Positions 13,301 through 23,800 of a stretch of 64,000 bases of DNA are shown piece by piece (within the stretch, counting starts at the first letter, position 1; each line of letters starts with the position of its first letter). A model generated the notes under the pieces. The model was not told where the DNA came from. It did no database searches and worked only from the letters and a program-made list of their open reading frames with translations. The DNA is from Phallusia fumigata. Its lineage: Eukaryota > Chordata > Ascidiacea > Phlebobranchia > Ascidiidae. Position numbers and translations under genes: made by a program. Where the stretch lies: contig QXVZ01020046.1 in assembly GCA_008931825.1 (NCBI GenBank), forward strand, positions 128,527 through 192,526, in the 5' to 3' direction.

Positions 13301-15543
13301 CGTACGTTTCTAGTAGTTATTTTTGCACTTTAGAAAACGTACGTATTATGGTAAAGATTTAAATCGGTGTGTATATAATGTGCACAAGCCGTGTTAGTAG
13401 TATTGGTGTTCTGGTGATTAATTGCTCGTTCGAAAATGTATTTCGTGCCATCTTTTAACAGGTCATTGGTCAAGGGACACTTAAGGCTCGCAACACTTTT
13501 TTTCATAAATTAACGCTATAGTTTATGCTGTGCGTCTCATGAATAAATAAACGGCCCTTAACAAGACCAAACTACCACTGGATTTTCAGGGCACGTTGAG
13601 GTGTTCGGTGAACGAACTCAAAGAGAGATTGATATCGAAAAAAGTATCAGAAGATCGATGACCGCGGAGAAAAAACGTAACAAACGACGTTTGCGCGAAA
13701 GAGCGAAAAAGGAAAGTTTTAGAGAAGAGGTATCAACTGTTTGAAAGTTTTTATTTCTATTTTAAATAATTTCGTTACAGTATTGTTGCATAATACTGTA
13801 AGAATCTCACTATATACCCAGCAAACAAAGGAAATTTGCTTCGTGAGTTGATTTCCGTTTTTTTAAAGGAACTTATAATCAATATTTCTGTTGCCGTTTG
13901 CTGATCTTAGACAAGGTTACACGCATCACTAACTGAAAGGTATTTGTGGCAGCCTTCCAAAAGCAGTCACGACAACAAAGAAGAAAAATCCTTAAATGTC
14001 GATGTAAAGACGGACGAAACGAATCAACGTGACTTCGACGTGTCGTGTCTATCGCCACCAGTTACATTACAGTCTCTGGCATCCACAATTACGCCTCAGG
14101 AAAGCTTTTCAGCGCTTCAAGCATCTCATCCTTCTTCAACTCAGAAAACTACAGGCAATAGGAGCAATAATAAGGACAAACATCGGTGCGTTTATGTCGT
14201 ATTTACATTGTGGCTGTGTTATGTGTGTGTGTGGGGGACGCAGTTTTTGTATGCAATTGTAGCAAACGGCGGAAGAAAAAAAGCGAAGATAAAGATGAGT
14301 TTCGGCAGAGTTTGCAAGAAGCACAGGCCAAACTAGATGAACTCATCGGAGTTCGTGAACCTGCGGTGTTTAGTCCAGCTTATCAACAATACCAGGTCAG
14401 TCGTTGTCGCTAAGCATGCTGATATTTTAATGTGAACTGGCGTTTCGTGTTTTAAAGTCTTGGATAAAGCAAAACTCTTGCAAATCTGCAAATTGCTTTT
14501 TGACCAACAAAGCTTTCATAACCAGGTGAGCTTCAAACTATCCGGCAGGGTTTCTATCGGTGCACTGTTTTCCTGTCGAACCCAACCCCCTTTCCCTAGC
14601 ACGGGTGGTTGTTTTCTAAGACCCCCCTCGACTTGTCCCACCAACGTCCCTGCAGTCGAGTTTCTCATACAGCGCCAAACTCACTCTCTTGTGAGCCGCG
14701 TCACATAAAGCTTTAGAATTACGGTGTAGTTTCAGCGCGTTCACCCTTGATATACCAATCAATTGTACCCTACCATTTTTTGAGCCTCATAGCGTTTTAA
14801 CGTTGCGCAGCTATTTCGGACCTGGTGATTGATTTAGTTCTATTGTGTCGCTATGTTTTATTTCTCAAGCAAAATAAACTCAACTCAATTACTTTTCAGA
14901 AAGCAAAACGTTTGAGGTGGAGGACGAAGGTCGAACCAGCATCTGCACCGCAAGAAAACCCAAAGCAAAATGACGAGCCAAGTGTGAACAACAAACCCGT
15001 TGCAACAAATGATCCCTTAGAAGTGGTATTAATTTAACGCCCTGAGGTTTAATAGTATCGAAAAGAAATACCTATTACGGAAACGAAAAGAAATACCTAT
15101 TAACCATCACACAATGAAAGCGTTGCCTAGAATTTACTTTTTACAATGTATGCAAACCCAGTGATTTCGAAGTCGAATACAAATCCCGTCGCAGTTATCT
15201 TGCCATCTGCATGCATTTTGCAAGAAAAACACATCGACGTTTGACAGCAACATGTATACATGGAAAACTAACATTTATGAATGTAATCACCTTTCATTTA
15301 TCCCAATTTAATTTCGTTTCTTGTACCTTAGGTCAAGATGTTTTCACTAGAAAACCGCCGAATATTCCTTGACAACGCAAGTGTTTCAAACGAAGTTGCA
15401 TTGCCATCACCTGGACGATTCAATGACGTAGGTAAAGAAATTCGTAACGTCTTTCGTTACACGACACATAAGTTGCTAACAAAGCATGTTCTGTAGGCGA
15501 AGCTGCTGGGAATCTCAACACTAAATCCCTAGCAGCAGAGTGA
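7359..15543 (+). CDS. LU-domain, Ser/Thr-rich type I membrane protein with KIAA1549-like (UPF0606) C-terminal half
   Basis: Sixteen exons: 7359-7419, 7657-10526, 10867-10923, 11098-11207, 11468-11592, 11856-11953, 12131-12261, 12541-12724, 12823-12948, 13105-13159, 13590-13729, 13911-14185, 14263-14395, 14900-15025, 15332-15431, 15497-15543. They total 4638 nt, 1545 residues, all in phase. The protein has a signal peptide (MKITPSLIFLTFTISITF) and an LU domain with ten cysteines (CFKC ... SYCCNYTNCN). About 800 residues rich in Ser/Thr follow, with repeated SGSG or GSG motifs beside acidic residues. A furin-type RQRR-S lies near 981-985, then a SEA-like stretch, then a membrane span near 1076-1098 and a basic cytoplasmic tail. 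From LEQKLADVY through the span, order and spacing follow human KIAA1549 as I remember it, including a dibasic site, NG-PL-G and a single span. The tail also has an IDIE...RNKRRLRERAK block. Orthology is likely but unverified. The last three exons are the least certain. Confidence 0.7.
14810..14892 (+). mobile_element. Retroelement 3' tail fragment in an intron
   Basis: The segment ends TGTCGCTATG ... AAAATAAACTCAACTCAA. It shares its layout with 24945-24995 (GTGGCGCTATG ... GAAATAAACTCAACTC), which points to a common LINE or SINE 3' end. The element's 5' limit is not clear; unrelated intron sequence begins near 14396. Confidence 0.35.
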
Positions 15544-15725
15544 TAAACGACGAGCAGCTCAAAATCCAAATGGATACGCCCTTGCGTTGTCTTCAACAGC
15601 TGCTGGTCATGGCAATATCTGCAAGAAACCCAGCCTAATGCTCAGTTCACAAAACGCGTTCATTTAATTTTAAACCATCCCCAACAGGTTGCGAACCGGA
15701 ACCATCCAAATCTGGCAACTCAAAA

Positions 15726-15822
15726 AATAAATTTGTCTCAGTGAATTTTTTCAAGGGAGTTTACCTAAAACAAGCAAACTTGTGACCTTTGAAACACCTA
15801 GAAACAGAAGAACCCAAATAAA
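15726..15822 (+). terminator. Candidate polyadenylation signals of the LU/KIAA1549-like gene
   Basis: AATAAA occurs at 15726-15731 and 15817-15822, about 180 and 270 bases after the stop codon at 15541-15543. On the other strand TTTATT at 15891-15896 could serve the converging RLIG1 gene. The two 3' ends lie within about 800 bases of each other. Confidence 0.45.
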
Positions 15823-16322
15823 ACATCCATCATTTTGCTGTCAACGTGGCTTGTATTTTATAGAGACTGTTAATACCAAAGTCCTTGTGTTTTATTTTCT
15901 AACTGAAAAAAACTTTAGGGTTTGTTATTTATACTCCCAAAAGGTCAGTTAGTGCCAAATTCCGAGTGTTCGCCCTGAAACCGACATACGTAGAAAAGGG
16001 TATATTCTGCTAATATGTTTCAGCCATAAGAAACTTGCATCACTAGTTTTTACACTATACTGTTTTTGTGTAAACTATTAAATATTAGAGACAAAGCCTG
16101 CCATTCATTTCTGCTTTGTTATAAAAAAGCAGTATGGTGTGACGTTTCTTGCTACTAGCACTTTGCAACAGAAAAAATGGTTACAAAATGTTACCAGAAG
16201 GCCAGCGGTGCTTGTTATCGCACCACAACACCCACTGTCAAACAAACTACCAAACCGTTTTTCTCAATCCATTTCACCCATACCATTTCTCAAATAACAT
16301 ACTGTCTTGCTCAGCATAGAGT

Positions 16323-18568
16323 TCAGGATTTGGCATCATTCCATGGCACACTGTGCAGTGATTCAAAAGTTTTTAAATGCATAGTTTTTACAACCTGAAA
16401 CTGTCCTTTTACAGGTGAAATTTCACAATCTTTCTTCTGTAGCAAGCCGGAGTTAATGCAAACATGCTTTGAGCATAAGTTTGGAATCTGAGCATCATTC
16501 ACACTTCTTTCAGAGTGATCAAAAGGCCATGTAAGGCCCAAATGATGTCGGTGAACCTAAATTTAATGTCAAACAAGGAAAATAGTGTTAAGTTCATTAG
16601 TGAAAAAAATTCTGAACCACCAAGCTGGAGATAGATGTGCAGTATTTGTACAAATGATAATACTATTTATAAACATGTGTATATTTTATTTTGGCCAACT
16701 TGCTTGTTTAGCAAGCACCTTATACAATACAATATTTGGTATAATATTTTTAAACAAACTATATTTTCCATAGATAGAGCACCCACCTTGTACATTGCAT
16801 TGTCTTTGCAATGCCAGACTATACCTTCTACATTTCCACAATTGTCTTTTACATGATCGTTCTGAAACCACTGAACAATCAGTTCATGTTCCAATGGCAT
16901 TGGTACATGTTTTACCTTTATGTCACCGTGAATCGTGAGAAAATGGATAGGGCTAGTTTTAGATCCAATACCTAAACATTTACAGAGCATGATGTAAAGC
17001 TAAACAATCAACAGTTTTGTCAATTTTCACTGCTCAATGTAGTGTTACACATGCACAAAACTAGTTCATACCGTATGGATTTCCATTAATATTGGTTCCA
17101 ATCAACTCAAGTGTCATGCCATCTAGATCAGATAATGGGATAACTCGAATTTCAAGACCATCACTGCAATTTTCTCCAGATTCCAAACTGCTGTCAACAC
17201 TTTTCAACACCAATGCAAGCCGATTGGGTTCATCGATCACAGAATGGTGCCAGCAGTATTGCCTTTTGTCATGAGAGATAGGAATCCAACCTAAGAAAAT
17301 TACAGGATTTTACATTTTAAAAAATACCTGATATTGATTTGAAAAAATATTCAGTGAATAGGATTCAAATTGCATAAATATACACCTAAGAATGCAAGTT
17401 TTCTGATCTAAGCATTGATCACAATGAATGTATCAAGCAGGAATTGGTGACTTGTTTCTCAAACTCAGTTGCACAGATACCATGTCTGTTTAAAGTGGAA
17501 GATCAGAAGACCATGAGTTTAAATTCCACAACAGCCCAATTTGGTGACATTAAAAAATTCCAAAATGTAAAACATATTTACAGAATTTAAATTTACCAGG
17601 AATGTGGCCGTTTTCATCAGGAATGGGATTCCCATTGGAGGTATCAATCTTAACATTATGGGCTGGCATCCAACTTTCAGGAACATCTTTCAAATCATCA
17701 GGAAATTTCCAAAGAAAATTTGGTTCCTTTCCCTGTACTTATGCATGCAACTTGTTTGCATAAAAATGTGTCTCATTAGACTAAAAAATCCTATATCTAA
17801 CCTCTTTTCCACTGTTATTCCACTGCCTTTTTTCCTGCTGAAATTTCTTAAACCTTTTGTCACTTCTTTTGTTCGGTTTTCTGTCCAGTCTAGCCCACAA
17901 TGCTAAACTACCTTCATAAAAAATGCATACAAAAACATTTAATACTAAATAATATGAGTCTTTATATTAATTAAAAAAACAAATTTTATTAAAAAGTTTG
18001 TGCGCTGGAATGTTTAAATGGCCTAAAATATTGTGTCAAAATTTCAGAATCGTCATTAGTTTCTGAGATATTATATGTGCTCCAGTTTTACTATGGTAGT
18101 TTTATCCATGTAACCAATGGGTCAACTTTTGTGTACCAGTGTACCCAAGTACAAATACATATGTGTAGAAGGCAAACTAACTTATTTGGGTATACTGGAC
18201 ATTTGTAAGTATGTTCGTAAGGTCACAAACTTTGCATGACAACATCACAAATGCATAGTGTAATACTAGCCAAATTTGAAAAATTGCAAAAATGTGTTGC
18301 ACCTGCCATGCTATGCACACATGACATAAAATAAATGCAAACCTTCATACTCTTGCACATAGCAACACGTTCCATCAAGTTTCTCCGTGGCCTTTGCTGT
18401 TTCAATATTAGACAAAACCGCCCGTTTGGAGATTTCCTTTGTGGCAACTACTCTGTAGTTTTGGCCTTGACGTTTTTTTGACGGCAGCTCTTCAGCGACA
18501 CACTCAAAAACACACTGTATTTTTCCCTGTACACCTTTTTTCATTGCAGAACTGCACTCGCAATTCAA
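16323..18568 (-). CDS. RLIG1: RNA ligase 1 (C12orf29 family), 5'-3' RNA ligase
   Basis: Six exons on the minus strand: 18568-18343, 17911-17802, 17732-17597, 17290-17072, 16971-16787, 16556-16323. They total 1110 nt, 369 residues. A second Met at 18544 gives 361 residues and puts the catalytic lysine at 55, close to human Lys57, so it may be the true start. Motif I is EKLDGTCCY, whose Lys takes the AMP. Further conserved blocks are [39 protein letters not shown], motif [10 protein letters not shown] and motif [10 protein letters not shown]. These match human C12orf29 in order along the whole protein. The family seals RNA ends with 5'-phosphate and 3'-hydroxyl and helps cells survive oxidative stress (established for the human protein). 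The human protein is 325 residues; the extra length here is mainly C-terminal. Confidence 0.93.
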
Positions 18569-19095
18569 AATTGTGATATCACATAGGCTGCAAACTTTAT
18601 AATAAGTGCAAACTTGGAAGTTTGGACAGTCTCCTATTTATCTGAGTTATGGATGAGAGCAAGACACATTGTGTTTTAATGAAAGACAAAACAGTTTGCA
18701 AGAATTTCGGAAACACAAAAAGATTTCCGAAAATCACACGATAAATTGTACTTCAGTACTAATTTACAATACTTCAGATTAGAAGTTTTAAACAGAAATA
18801 AAACGAATTAAAACGCTTTTGACCTATGACTCATCCAATAAACAGAAAACGAAAAACTCCCGAGTGGTGCTTTAACATTGAGTGCAACCAGCAAAAGAAA
18901 AGAGGATGCAACCGCCTGAACTTTATTTTCACTTAGCAGTTAATACAATTTACAAAGCAATACATTCAATTTTTTCAAATAAAACCTGCATCGTACAAGA
19001 ATGTTAGATTTATCTTTACGTCAATGTTATATTAATGCAGTGTACAAAATGTTATAGTGTACAAATCTGTCCAACTTATGATAGCGTTCTCGCAT

Positions 19096-22000
19096 TCAGT
19101 CAGTTTGTTCATGACCCCTATTGGAAAGTTTCGGAAATATTACGAGACCAAGATCAACACTTCTAATGTTGGTGAGTTCGTGTGAAATTGTCAATAAATA
19201 AAAAAAATATGCGTACACCATGATCCATTCTGCTGTAGTTACTGGATGAGCTGAAATCTGTAATAAAAAAATGTGACGAATAAATAGCTAATGCCTCTTC
19301 AGACAATAACGCCTCTTAAGACAAAGTTTTGTTCCAAAATCGTTAAATGTTGTTCAGTAGCAAAACAAGCCGAGCTACATACTTACGTTTTCTAAGATTG
19401 CACCTCGCGCAACTGATTGAAATCCTCGTTAAAGAAAGCCCGCTTGTCTGTGTCATCTAAAGTATATTACATAAAAAGAATCCCGGGTATAAATTTATGA
19501 TTAAGATTTCTGCAAAAGTGATACAAACAACACGGTGTAAAGGATACAAATATATCCGGATATACATTGTAGGACGATTGAAATCCACCGAATGAAAACA
19601 AGTCGTTTTTTAAAGGTCTCTGAGCATAGCACAGGCAGTTTGTTACAAATTCCGATAGTAATCAGACAGTAAACTATCCCACCACCAAAACCGAGAAATC
19701 CGCCTAGGTGATGAATAACGTATGAAGCTCTCATCTGAAACGAAGACACAGTTTGCACAAACGAAAAAGTGTATGGACTAATATAGTCGATTTTATATTT
19801 GCCTCTTATGCACGCGAGACAGTCCAAAAATCTGATGCATGAATTTTTTTCCACATTAGCCGTGCTTATTAAATTTCATCCCATTTTAAGTATCTCATTT
19901 TGAGCTTTGTGACATCCGAAAAATTCGATCATCATGATGCATTGACAACGCATTAAAAGCTGTTTACCCCATATTTGCACTTGCACACCGGTTGCCTCTA
20001 CAACTACTTACAGTATATTTAGACTCTAGACAACTATATCTCAGAAACCCACCCCAAAACATCCGGCCACAGATCCTCCGACAGATTGAGCAATGCAAGC
20101 ACATAGCCCCAAAGTGTTGGAAATTGAATGCCCACTTACCAACGTAACGTACCTTCAAAATGTACAAAATAAAATAGAAATGCTTGAGAGTATTATAAGC
20201 ACCAAAGGTGTTCCTAAACTCCTTTTGGCAACGATCGCCGTACGGTACGGTGCAGTACTGGTACGGTACACGACAAAAAATACCAAAACTTACAGTACGG
20301 TGGTACGGTACGCTCCACGGTACAGTGAAACCCTCATACTCTTGCACATAGCAACTCGTTCCACAGTACGGTACGGTGCCCAGCCAAAATTACCAAAAAC
20401 GTTCAGTACGTTCGAGTTTTTGACATTTGGTACGGAACGGTGATACGGTAAGTCCTTAACCCAACACGTACTGTACTGCCAATCTTACCTACTGGCGTCC
20501 CTTGGTAAGATTTTATAAAAAGGTTACTTTTGCAATGGAAGGCTCTATTTTCTTGTTAATTTGTAGCAAAAACATTTTTAGCTAAACTGAATTTGAAACA
20601 GAAAAATATACAATACATGCACGAAGAAAAAAGAAGATGAAATAGATTTACTACACAATAACACACTCTTTTGACCTGTAAAATATGTAGCCTTGGACCA
20701 GCGTGATAAAACAATACCAGTTGACAACCATTGCTAACAAGCCAGCACCGGGGGCACGCAGACCTATTTCACTGACGAAAGGGACGGCTGATGTTGATTC
20801 AAAAGAACCATACCAACAGGCAACCAGAAAGCTGCAAAAAACTTTTGTTGATTTAAAGAATACTGACCTAATACCTGATGTTTCAATTGTTTTGAGACAG
20901 TTTTTATTCAAAGGCTAACAACACAGTTTGCTACGTCTGAGTTTTATTGCTTTAAATATACTAGGTTAAGAACAGAATAACTTTCGGCTAAAATGTTCAA
21001 CGTCCAAATAACTTGTTGGTAACTTTTTGTTCTACCTTACATTCTTTTGGGTTTTGTTCCAATCATGATACTGGATTCATGGTTCATATAAATCATTAAA
21101 TTTACCTCGTATTTTTTTACACACATTACAATCTAGACCCATCATCCGACTGGGTTTATGACCCATTCAGTTTACTTTCTACGCAGGCAGACATGGGGTC
21201 GAATACATATTGTCTGGAATTTGAATATTCTGCGAATACTTGGTTGGAGCTTGTATGTAAGTTATTCGTATTCATGAATAGTTACGTGGGTTTTAAGCTA
21301 CAGCGATTCGAAACGCATTCGAATAAACTGATTTCGGTATTCGTATTTATGAATTGATCAGATAAAGTTCGGATACCAACAATTTTTGTATTCAAATGAT
21401 ATGCAAACAATATTCATAGTTTTCCAATCTCATAAAATTTAGACGACTTTTTGAACGAAAAGGCTAAATAAACACATTTAAAAACTTTTACAAGCACACT
21501 CGCGGTCGAAGTGGTAGGCAATCTATGGTTTAGCTACGCAGACGTTTCAACAATTTAAACAAAAATGAACAAATTTACGAATTCGAAAGCATGAATTAAA
21601 GGCTCGTGCAAATATAGCCTACTATAGTATTTAAATACAGTTACTTGGGCATTTGTATTTTCAAATTGTTGCGTCAATACCAGGTTTTCTACAAAAACCT
21701 CAGGAGTATTCATATTCGTGATTACTTTGTTTCTAATATTTTTTACCATCTAATAGACTGGTATTTGATTAAATTGACCATGTCTTCGTATACGTTAATA
21801 GGTGATTGCTGGAATATCAGCATTGGATATTCGAATTGTAATAGTGCATTTTTTAACGCAAACAAAAAGATCGAAGCAGGTTGGGAGCACAACCTGTATT
21901 CGAATGTAATTGAACAAGAATGGCGAATACGAATTACCTCGTGTATGTATAAAGTACTTTTTATGTACTCAATCTGCTCAATTAATAAATTTGACGATTT

Positions 22001-22099
22001 CTCTATTAATTTGCTCGTACAGTTTATCAAACATCAACACAAAACGTACCTTGCTATGAGGCCGCCTCCGATCACCGTAAAGCCTACGTACGGAATCAT
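19096..22099 (-). CDS. DRAM/TMEM150-family membrane protein, tandem copy A
   Basis: Six exons on the minus strand: 22099-22050, 20831-20676, 20152-20053, 19734-19548, 19412-19387, 19257-19096. They total 681 nt, 226 residues. The order of features fits the Frag1/DRAM/Sfk1 family: TM1 (MIPYVGFTVIGGGLIAS), an extracellular loop with VPFVSEIGLRAPGAG, TM2, a short loop, TM3 ending VAGCFG, TM4 (LGGFLGFGGGIVYCL), TM5, a 26-nt exon, and TM6 beginning VTTAEW, with the E-W typical of the family. Vertebrate DRAMs sit in lysosomes and promote autophagy; TMEM150 proteins act at the plasma membrane. Which role applies here cannot be read from sequence. The start is the first in-frame ATG; gene B begins four codons earlier. 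Exon sizes 156, 100, 187, 26 and 162 are identical to B. Confidence 0.85.
20220..20460. repeat. GTAC/GGTACGGTAC-rich element in an intron of DRAM gene A
   Basis: At least eight copies of GGTAC or GTACGGTAC in both orientations within 240 bases, giving many short palindromes. A looser relative is at 61490-61585 in gene D, and shorter stretches occur near 5565 and 41165. The corresponding intron of gene B lacks it, so it inserted after the duplication. It looks like a short non-autonomous element or a local expansion; no ORF. Confidence 0.6.
20327..20363 (-). pseudogene. Displaced fragment of RLIG1 exon 1 and its splice donor
   Basis: 35 bases match 18341-18375 at 33 positions by my alignment. 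The piece encodes the end of RLIG1 exon 1 ([11 protein letters not shown]) plus the first intron bases, so it came from genomic DNA and not from spliced RNA. It sits inside the GTAC-rich element, on the same strand as RLIG1, and lacks the catalytic lysine codon. It is not functional as a gene. Confidence 0.75.
21187..21950. repeat. TTCGAA-type palindromic repeat element, diverged copy
   Basis: Begins CAGACATGGGGTCGAATACA, almost the same as the element starting at 63242, and carries the same TATTCGTATTCATGAATA and ATTCGAAT.. blocks at wide spacing. It lies in intron 1 of DRAM gene A and is absent from gene B. It ends near 21945 in CGAATACGAATT. No coding potential. Confidence 0.65.
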
Positions 22100-22144
22100 G
22101 AATGGACGCCTTTTACCTTGAATCCACTTATATTTGTCTGGTAC

Positions 22145-23071
22145 CTGCTGTCTGCAAGTGTATTGAACTGACAGTGATATAAACCAAAATGGAGGTTAAG
22201 TTGAATAAAATTCTATTAAAACCTTTGCAAGATGTATTGTTAGAGTACGTGTGACATATAACGTGTACATATTCGTCTCGGAATTTCTAACTCATCTGCG
22301 AACTTAGTAATCATATACTTTCTACACATGCTTAAAAGTGGCAAACTTCCACCAACTAGAGGCTGCATGGTATCAAACTATGGCTATATTTTTTGGGTCT
22401 AAATATTATGCAACAGAATATGTTTATGAGAGTGCTTCAATAATATGGACTAACAAACATCAAATACCTGTCTTTGGCAACCTTGCGGCGCTTTCATAAC
22501 CATCTGGGCAACTTATACAGTCTTAGTTTGCGAAATATTACGTGGTTTTGCGTGACTTAACTGAGATCATTATACACAACATCCTGGAGTGCGCTTCTGC
22601 AATGAATGCATCCGTTTACGGGCCTGATATGAGAAATAATCAGTGCTCATACAACGCAGCCAGCGTGCACTGGCAATTCACTGACATTTAAAAAACAGCA
22701 ACCTGACCTTAAATAAATGATTCATGCCAAAATAGCGGACAGTATTTACCCAGTTGTTTGGCTTTTATCTGTAATAATTGTCGCTTACGTGTGGTGGCCA
22801 TTACCGTTATGGATACAACTTAACTTTTTAATTACTTTTAATTAGTGTTTGGCAATGGTTAAATATGTTTAAAGTTTTTTAACAGAACCATATACGAAGT
22901 ACTAGAAGTTCAACAAAGGTAATGATTAAATTTCGAGATAATCAGTTCTCACATAAAAGCGAAGGTTTGTTGTAACTTATGCACATAGCCTTATGTTGGC
23001 ATAACAACGACACTAATTAATCGCGATAACCCACATTGTGACCAAGGAAATTAATCTCATGACTTTTAAAG
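22145..23071. other. Upstream flank of DRAM gene A
   Basis: No gene seen. The stretch at about 22440-22750 is strongly similar to 26870-27190 upstream of gene B (shared text includes CAATGAATGCATCCGT and ACATTTAAAAAAC). It is duplicated non-coding DNA that may include the promoter. Confidence 0.6.
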
Positions 23072-23228
23072 TTAGTCGTTTCGATGAAGATATCTGTAAT
23101 GTGCAACAAATCCAACTTGATTTTCACCTGACGAATCTCTCGCATCTAGATTCCCATTGTAGCAGTGAAAGCAACTTGTCCGTAAATAAGGTAATACATT
23201 CCAAGATAGTTACAGGGTTGAAGGGGGC
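23072..23228 (-). pseudogene. Relic of a DRAM gene C-type last exon
   Basis: Matches the last exon of gene C (27704-27549) along its length, for example the TTTCGATGAAGATATC block and the region coding NPATILEW (here NPVTILEC). A two-base insertion after the ITLF codons shifts the frame, and a stop follows in the shifted frame. No other exon of C lies beside it. It was carried along when the gene B segment was duplicated. Orphan, non-functional. Confidence 0.75.
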
Positions 23229-23800
23229 TTACCTGAACTCGAATCCCCGCTTCAAAAATACCTAAATTGACCTAATTTATCTGTGTTTATTGTTTATTCA
23301 ACCACAACGATGAGGTCTTTGTTATTCACGCATCCCCTTGACCTTTAAATTAAGCATGCGACCGAAAATTTTGTATTCATTTTTTCACCCCTGCACTGCG
23401 ACTGTTTTGAGAGAAATCGGGACTAAGTCTTATGCACAACCGGTTAATGGACGAAAGCAAAACACAACATAATTTAATAAAGGCAAAACAGTTTGCAAAG
23501 ATTGTAGATACACAAAACGATTGCCGAATATTCCACAACAAATGCGCATAGCCTACTTTGCTGCGAAGTTTTCAACAGAACAATAAAAAAATAATTCATC
23601 AAATACATAGACATTAAAAACTCCCAAATGGTGCTTTTTTACCGAGAATGCAGAAAGCAGAAAAGAATGTGAAACGGACTCCTCAAGCATGTTAACACTT
23701 GTTTGCTTTGCATTGAGAAGCTTTATAATACATGTTTTGACCGAGTTAAGCCTCCATCGTATAGAAAGTACACTATCCGACTTGAGTAGCATTCTCGCGT

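Larger units (their letters stand above)
18655..23240. repeat. Segmental duplication copy 1 (contains DRAM gene A and an exon relic)
   Basis: Colinear with 23445-27710. Shared landmarks include the 3' flank (AAAACAGTTTGCAA near 18690 and 23486), all six exons of genes A and B, the upstream block near 22440-22750 matching 26870-27190, and the block at 23072-23228 matching the last exon of gene C. Copy 1 carries two insertions not seen in copy 2: a GTAC-rich element near 20220-20460 and a TTCGAA-type repeat near 21187-21950. Confidence 0.8.
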
